Origin: Micromonospora sp. NBC_01796
GTDB lineage: Bacteria; Actinomycetota; Actinomycetes; Mycobacteriales; Micromonosporaceae
Direction of reading: 5' to 3'
DNA: 64,000 bases
Assembly (NCBI RefSeq): GCF_035917455.1
Contig: NZ_CP109078.1
Span: 2,108,001 to 2,172,000 of the forward strand
Positions 61,953-64,000 of this stretch are shown piece after piece. The notes beneath the pieces were generated by a model. It was not told the DNA's origin. It made no database searches and saw only the letters and a program-made list of their open reading frames with translations. Positions within the stretch are counted from its first letter, which is position 1. Every line of letters begins with the position of its first letter. The position numbers and the translations under genes were made by a program.

Positions 61953-62692
61953 GTCACCCAGCGTGCGGGGTGCACCTGACACCGCCCCGACACGACGCCG
62001 ACATGGGCACCGACATGGAGAGCTTTTCTGTCGCCCAGGTCGGACCGGCCCCGGATTCCCGGCCCCCGATCCCCGGCTCCAGTCCTCCAGTCCCCCGGGC
62101 CTCCAGTCCCCCAGGCCTCCGGGCCGGCCGTCGCCGAGAAGGAGCCGCCGTCGGCGGTCTGGGTGGAAATACGTGCTCGGGAACATGAGATCGAATGGCT
62201 CGATCGGAAAAATGTGTGACCGGATCAGCGTCTCGAAGGTATACGTCGGTATTCCGAGATCGATGATCGGCAGGTCGTGGAGGTGCGCTATTCGCCTTTC
62301 GGGCGGCGCGGCCCATACTGTCGCCGCACCCCGGACAACCAGGTCGCCGCGCCCCGGTCACCATGTCGCCATGTGTCGGTTGCCATTTCGCCGTGCGCAG
62401 GTCACCACGAGGACACCGACGGTGGTCGCCACCCGGCTGTCCTTCGTGGCCCGCCCACGATCACGCGGGTGGGCCCCAAGCCGTCCCGGTCAACCGGTTC
62501 GGCCGGTGGCGGGGAACTGCGTCCGCCATCCGGATCGCCCGGCGGCAAGGATCTTCGCCCGTACCCCGGGGGCCGAACACACCCGGTCGCCGGCAGGCCC
62601 GCGCGATGAGGGCCGGCTTGTCAGTCTCATGCCGCCGCCCCTATTCTCGCGGTTGATTCGGTCAGTGATCTTTACCGTTGCGACACGGCTCA
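61953..62692. other. 740-base region without a supportable gene
   Basis: It lies between the divergent DrrA-like gene and the membrane protein at 62693. At 62050-62130 CTCCAGTCC/CCAGTCCCC units repeat about three times in a C-rich run. An AT-richer patch occurs at 62165-62290. The open frames here are out-of-frame or lack codon bias and ribosome sites, so I do not call a gene. It may hold two promoters, a decayed gene or an unrecognised RNA. Confidence 0.5.
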
Positions 62693-64000
62693 ATGATGGG
62701 TGGCGGCAGGGTGCGCGTTTCGATCGACCGTGGCTGGGTGCTGCGCTGGGCCCCGGCGGGGCTGGCGCTGGTGTTCGTGCTTCTCCAGTTAATCGGGATG
62801 CGCCAAGAGGCCGCATACAACGACTCGTACCGGTACGGCATGCTGACAATGAAGATCCTCGGCGCTTCCGAACAGGAGGCGCACGACGAGTCCATCCAGA
62901 TGATCTGCAAGCGGGGTGCGCTGGGATACGAACAGGCACGCACGCTGCACCCGGTGCAACTGTTCACGAACCCACCCATGCTCGACAGCTCGTACGCCGA
63001 CTGTGTCCGGAGCGTCCCCACCGCCGACGACTTCCCCCCGAACTCCCCGCGCTACCAGGCGATCTTCGAAAACCGGTACGGATATCCCCTGATGTCGGCC
63101 CCCCTGGCAAAGGTCCTCGGCCTGGAACGGGGAATGTTGCTCACTGCCTGGCTGATTGCCGCCGGAGCCGGACTCATGGTCTTCCTGCTTCTCCGGCTGT
63201 TCGGGGCCACCCGTGGGGTGGCACTCATCGGGCAGGTGCTCTTCTACGTACTCCCGGTCGGATACTGGTCGGCCCGAACCCTCGCCGAGGGATCGATGGT
63301 GCTGACGACCCTGATCACCATCGCCGGTGCGTGGTTCCTCCTGCAACGGAACATCAAACTCGGACTGGCCCTCGTCGTCGGCGGCCAACTGCTCGGATTC
63401 CTGGTCAAGTTCTCGCAGGTCACCATGCTGAGCCTGACCCTGGTCGCGGCCGCAGTCGGCATCTGGCTGTTCGACCGGCAGCGCCGTCACCTCGGAACCG
63501 TGGTGCTCGCCATCAACTCGATCCTCGTACTGGCGGTCAGCCTCCTCGTACCCAAAATCCTTGGTTGGCCCGGGTTCAGTGAGTCCCTCCAGGACACGTT
63601 CACCGAACACTTCGCCAGTCCCGACGTGGATGTGCCGTGGTACCGGTTCGTCATGTTCAACAAGGCGTACTGGACGTGGTTCGTCCAGGAGCAGGGCAAC
63701 CGGCCCCTCCTGCTGGTCGCCATCATCGTCGGTGCGGTGGCACTGTGGCGGTGGCAGCGGTCCGTGGCGCTGCTGGTCGTCGCGGCCGGGATGACCGGGA
63801 TCGCGACCGAGGTCGCCCACCCGATGTGGGGCGAGTTCGACCGCCTCTACACCCCCGTATGGGTGATCGCGGCCATCGGCCTGCCGCTGGTCTGGTCCCT
63901 GGCCGAACGGCGACGGGCAGCGACCGGGACAACACCGGTTCCGCGGGTCCCGGCGGAGGACGCGCCGGCCCCCGCCGAGCCCAACCCGGAGCGGGAGGCA
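62693..64000 (+). CDS. Multi-pass membrane protein, glycosyltransferase-39-like, 3' end beyond the window
   Basis: Open from ATG 62693 (in-frame ATG 62696, or GTG 62711 with a better ribosome site) to the window edge, 436 codons without a stop. The first helix (LRWAPAGLALVFVLLQLIG) is followed by an extracytoplasmic loop with Tyr/Asp-rich YNDSYRYGML and Cys residues. About 8-9 helices then follow, including RTLAEGSMVLTTLITIAGAWFLL and VLAINSILVLAVSLLVP. The general layout is that of GT-C/PMT-type lipid-sugar glycosyltransferases or related polytopic proteins of polysaccharide pathways. A TTA codon is at 62789-62791. The C-terminal end in the window is Pro/Ala rich. Confidence 0.75.
   Translation, partial: MMGGGRVRVSIDRGWVLRWAPAGLALVFVLLQLIGMRQEAAYNDSYRYGMLTMKILGASEQEAHDESIQMICKRGALGYEQARTLHPVQLFTNPPMLDSSYADCVRSVPTADDFPPNSPRYQAIFENRYGYPLMSAPLAKVLGLERGMLLTAWLIAAGAGLMVFLLLRLFGATRGVALIGQVLFYVLPVGYWSARTLAEGSMVLTTLITIAGAWFLLQRNIKLGLALVVGGQLLGFLVKFSQVTMLSLTLVAAAVGIWLFDRQRRHLGTVVLAINSILVLAVSLLVPKILGWPGFSESLQDTFTEHFASPDVDVPWYRFVMFNKAYWTWFVQEQGNRPLLLVAIIVGAVALWRWQRSVALLVVAAGMTGIATEVAHPMWGEFDRLYTPVWVIAAIGLPLVWSLAERRRAATGTTPVPRVPAEDAPAPAEPNPEREA

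Noticed and set aside
60850-63582. A 910-codon plus-strand open frame across the DrrA gene and the non-coding region
   Set aside because: It is Arg/Ser/Pro rich without motifs and overlaps two well-supported genes in other frames. It is a compositional artefact.

Overview
The window reads as chromosomal DNA of a high-GC actinomycete, most likely a member of the Micromonosporaceae. This rests on the very high G+C, frequent GTG starts, many ATGA/GTGA stop-start overlaps, AfsR/SARP-type regulators, rare TTA codons and a DUF6244-like small-protein cluster. It is an inference; no 16S or other marker is present. I saw no rRNA, tRNA, CRISPR array, transposase or integrase.

Layout. 1-2.1 kb: the 5' end of a SARP regulator (minus), then two tandem paralogous secreted/lipoprotein genes ending in a long palindrome. 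2.1-6.8 kb: a complete branched-chain amino acid (or related amide) ABC importer operon. 7.0-8.7 kb: a TetR gene and a divergent quinone oxidoreductase sharing two identical palindromic operators. 8.8-13.9 kb: the most obscure stretch, with a coupled minus-strand cassette (DivIVA-like, 85-aa Cys/His protein, 598-aa zinc-motif protein) facing a short GntR regulator, followed by a four-gene cluster of small helical proteins of unknown function. 14.0-15.5 kb: a SigE-family ECF sigma factor with a membrane partner. 15.5-23.5 kb: a large subtilase, a DUF5946-like gene, a VapBC toxin-antitoxin pair, a GAF protein and two uncharacterised genes. 23.6-28.2 kb: a HAD hydrolase, then a DrrAB-like exporter with its own NarL-type two-component system. 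28.2-34.6 kb: LtrA, glycerophosphodiesterase, a spermidine-synthase-like MFS fusion, a cell-wall hydrolase and inositol monophosphatase. 34.6-38.0 kb: a coupled receiver-PP2C / CHASE3-like kinase / receiver operon. 38.2-43.8 kb: a zinc ribbon protein, an M28 membrane peptidase and a GH9 cellulase with a recognisable promoter and CebR/CelR-type operator. 43.8-49.0 kb: Smr, TPR, ROK kinase, ABC-F ATPase, a BON-methyltransferase fusion and an FMN reductase. 49.0-51.9 kb: a TetR gene divergent from a HelD-like helicase across a 16-bp-arm inverted repeat. 51.9-54.6 kb: amidase plus GMC oxidoreductase. 54.9-62 kb: MurB, a PP2C-like phosphatase, an AfsR-like regulator with a TTA codon, and a convergent DrrAB pair. 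62.7-64 kb: the start of a multi-pass membrane protein cut by the window edge.

Themes: many self-contained regulator/target modules (TetR-oxidoreductase, TetR-HelD, GntR-cassette, ABC-two-component, receiver-phosphatase-kinase), plus secreted hydrolases (S8, M28, GH9, M15-like). The best candidates for undescribed biology are the 10.6-13.9 kb region, the TetR-controlled HelD-like protein and the BON-methyltransferase fusion. Most intergenic regions between convergent genes hold strong hairpins; these are listed individually.
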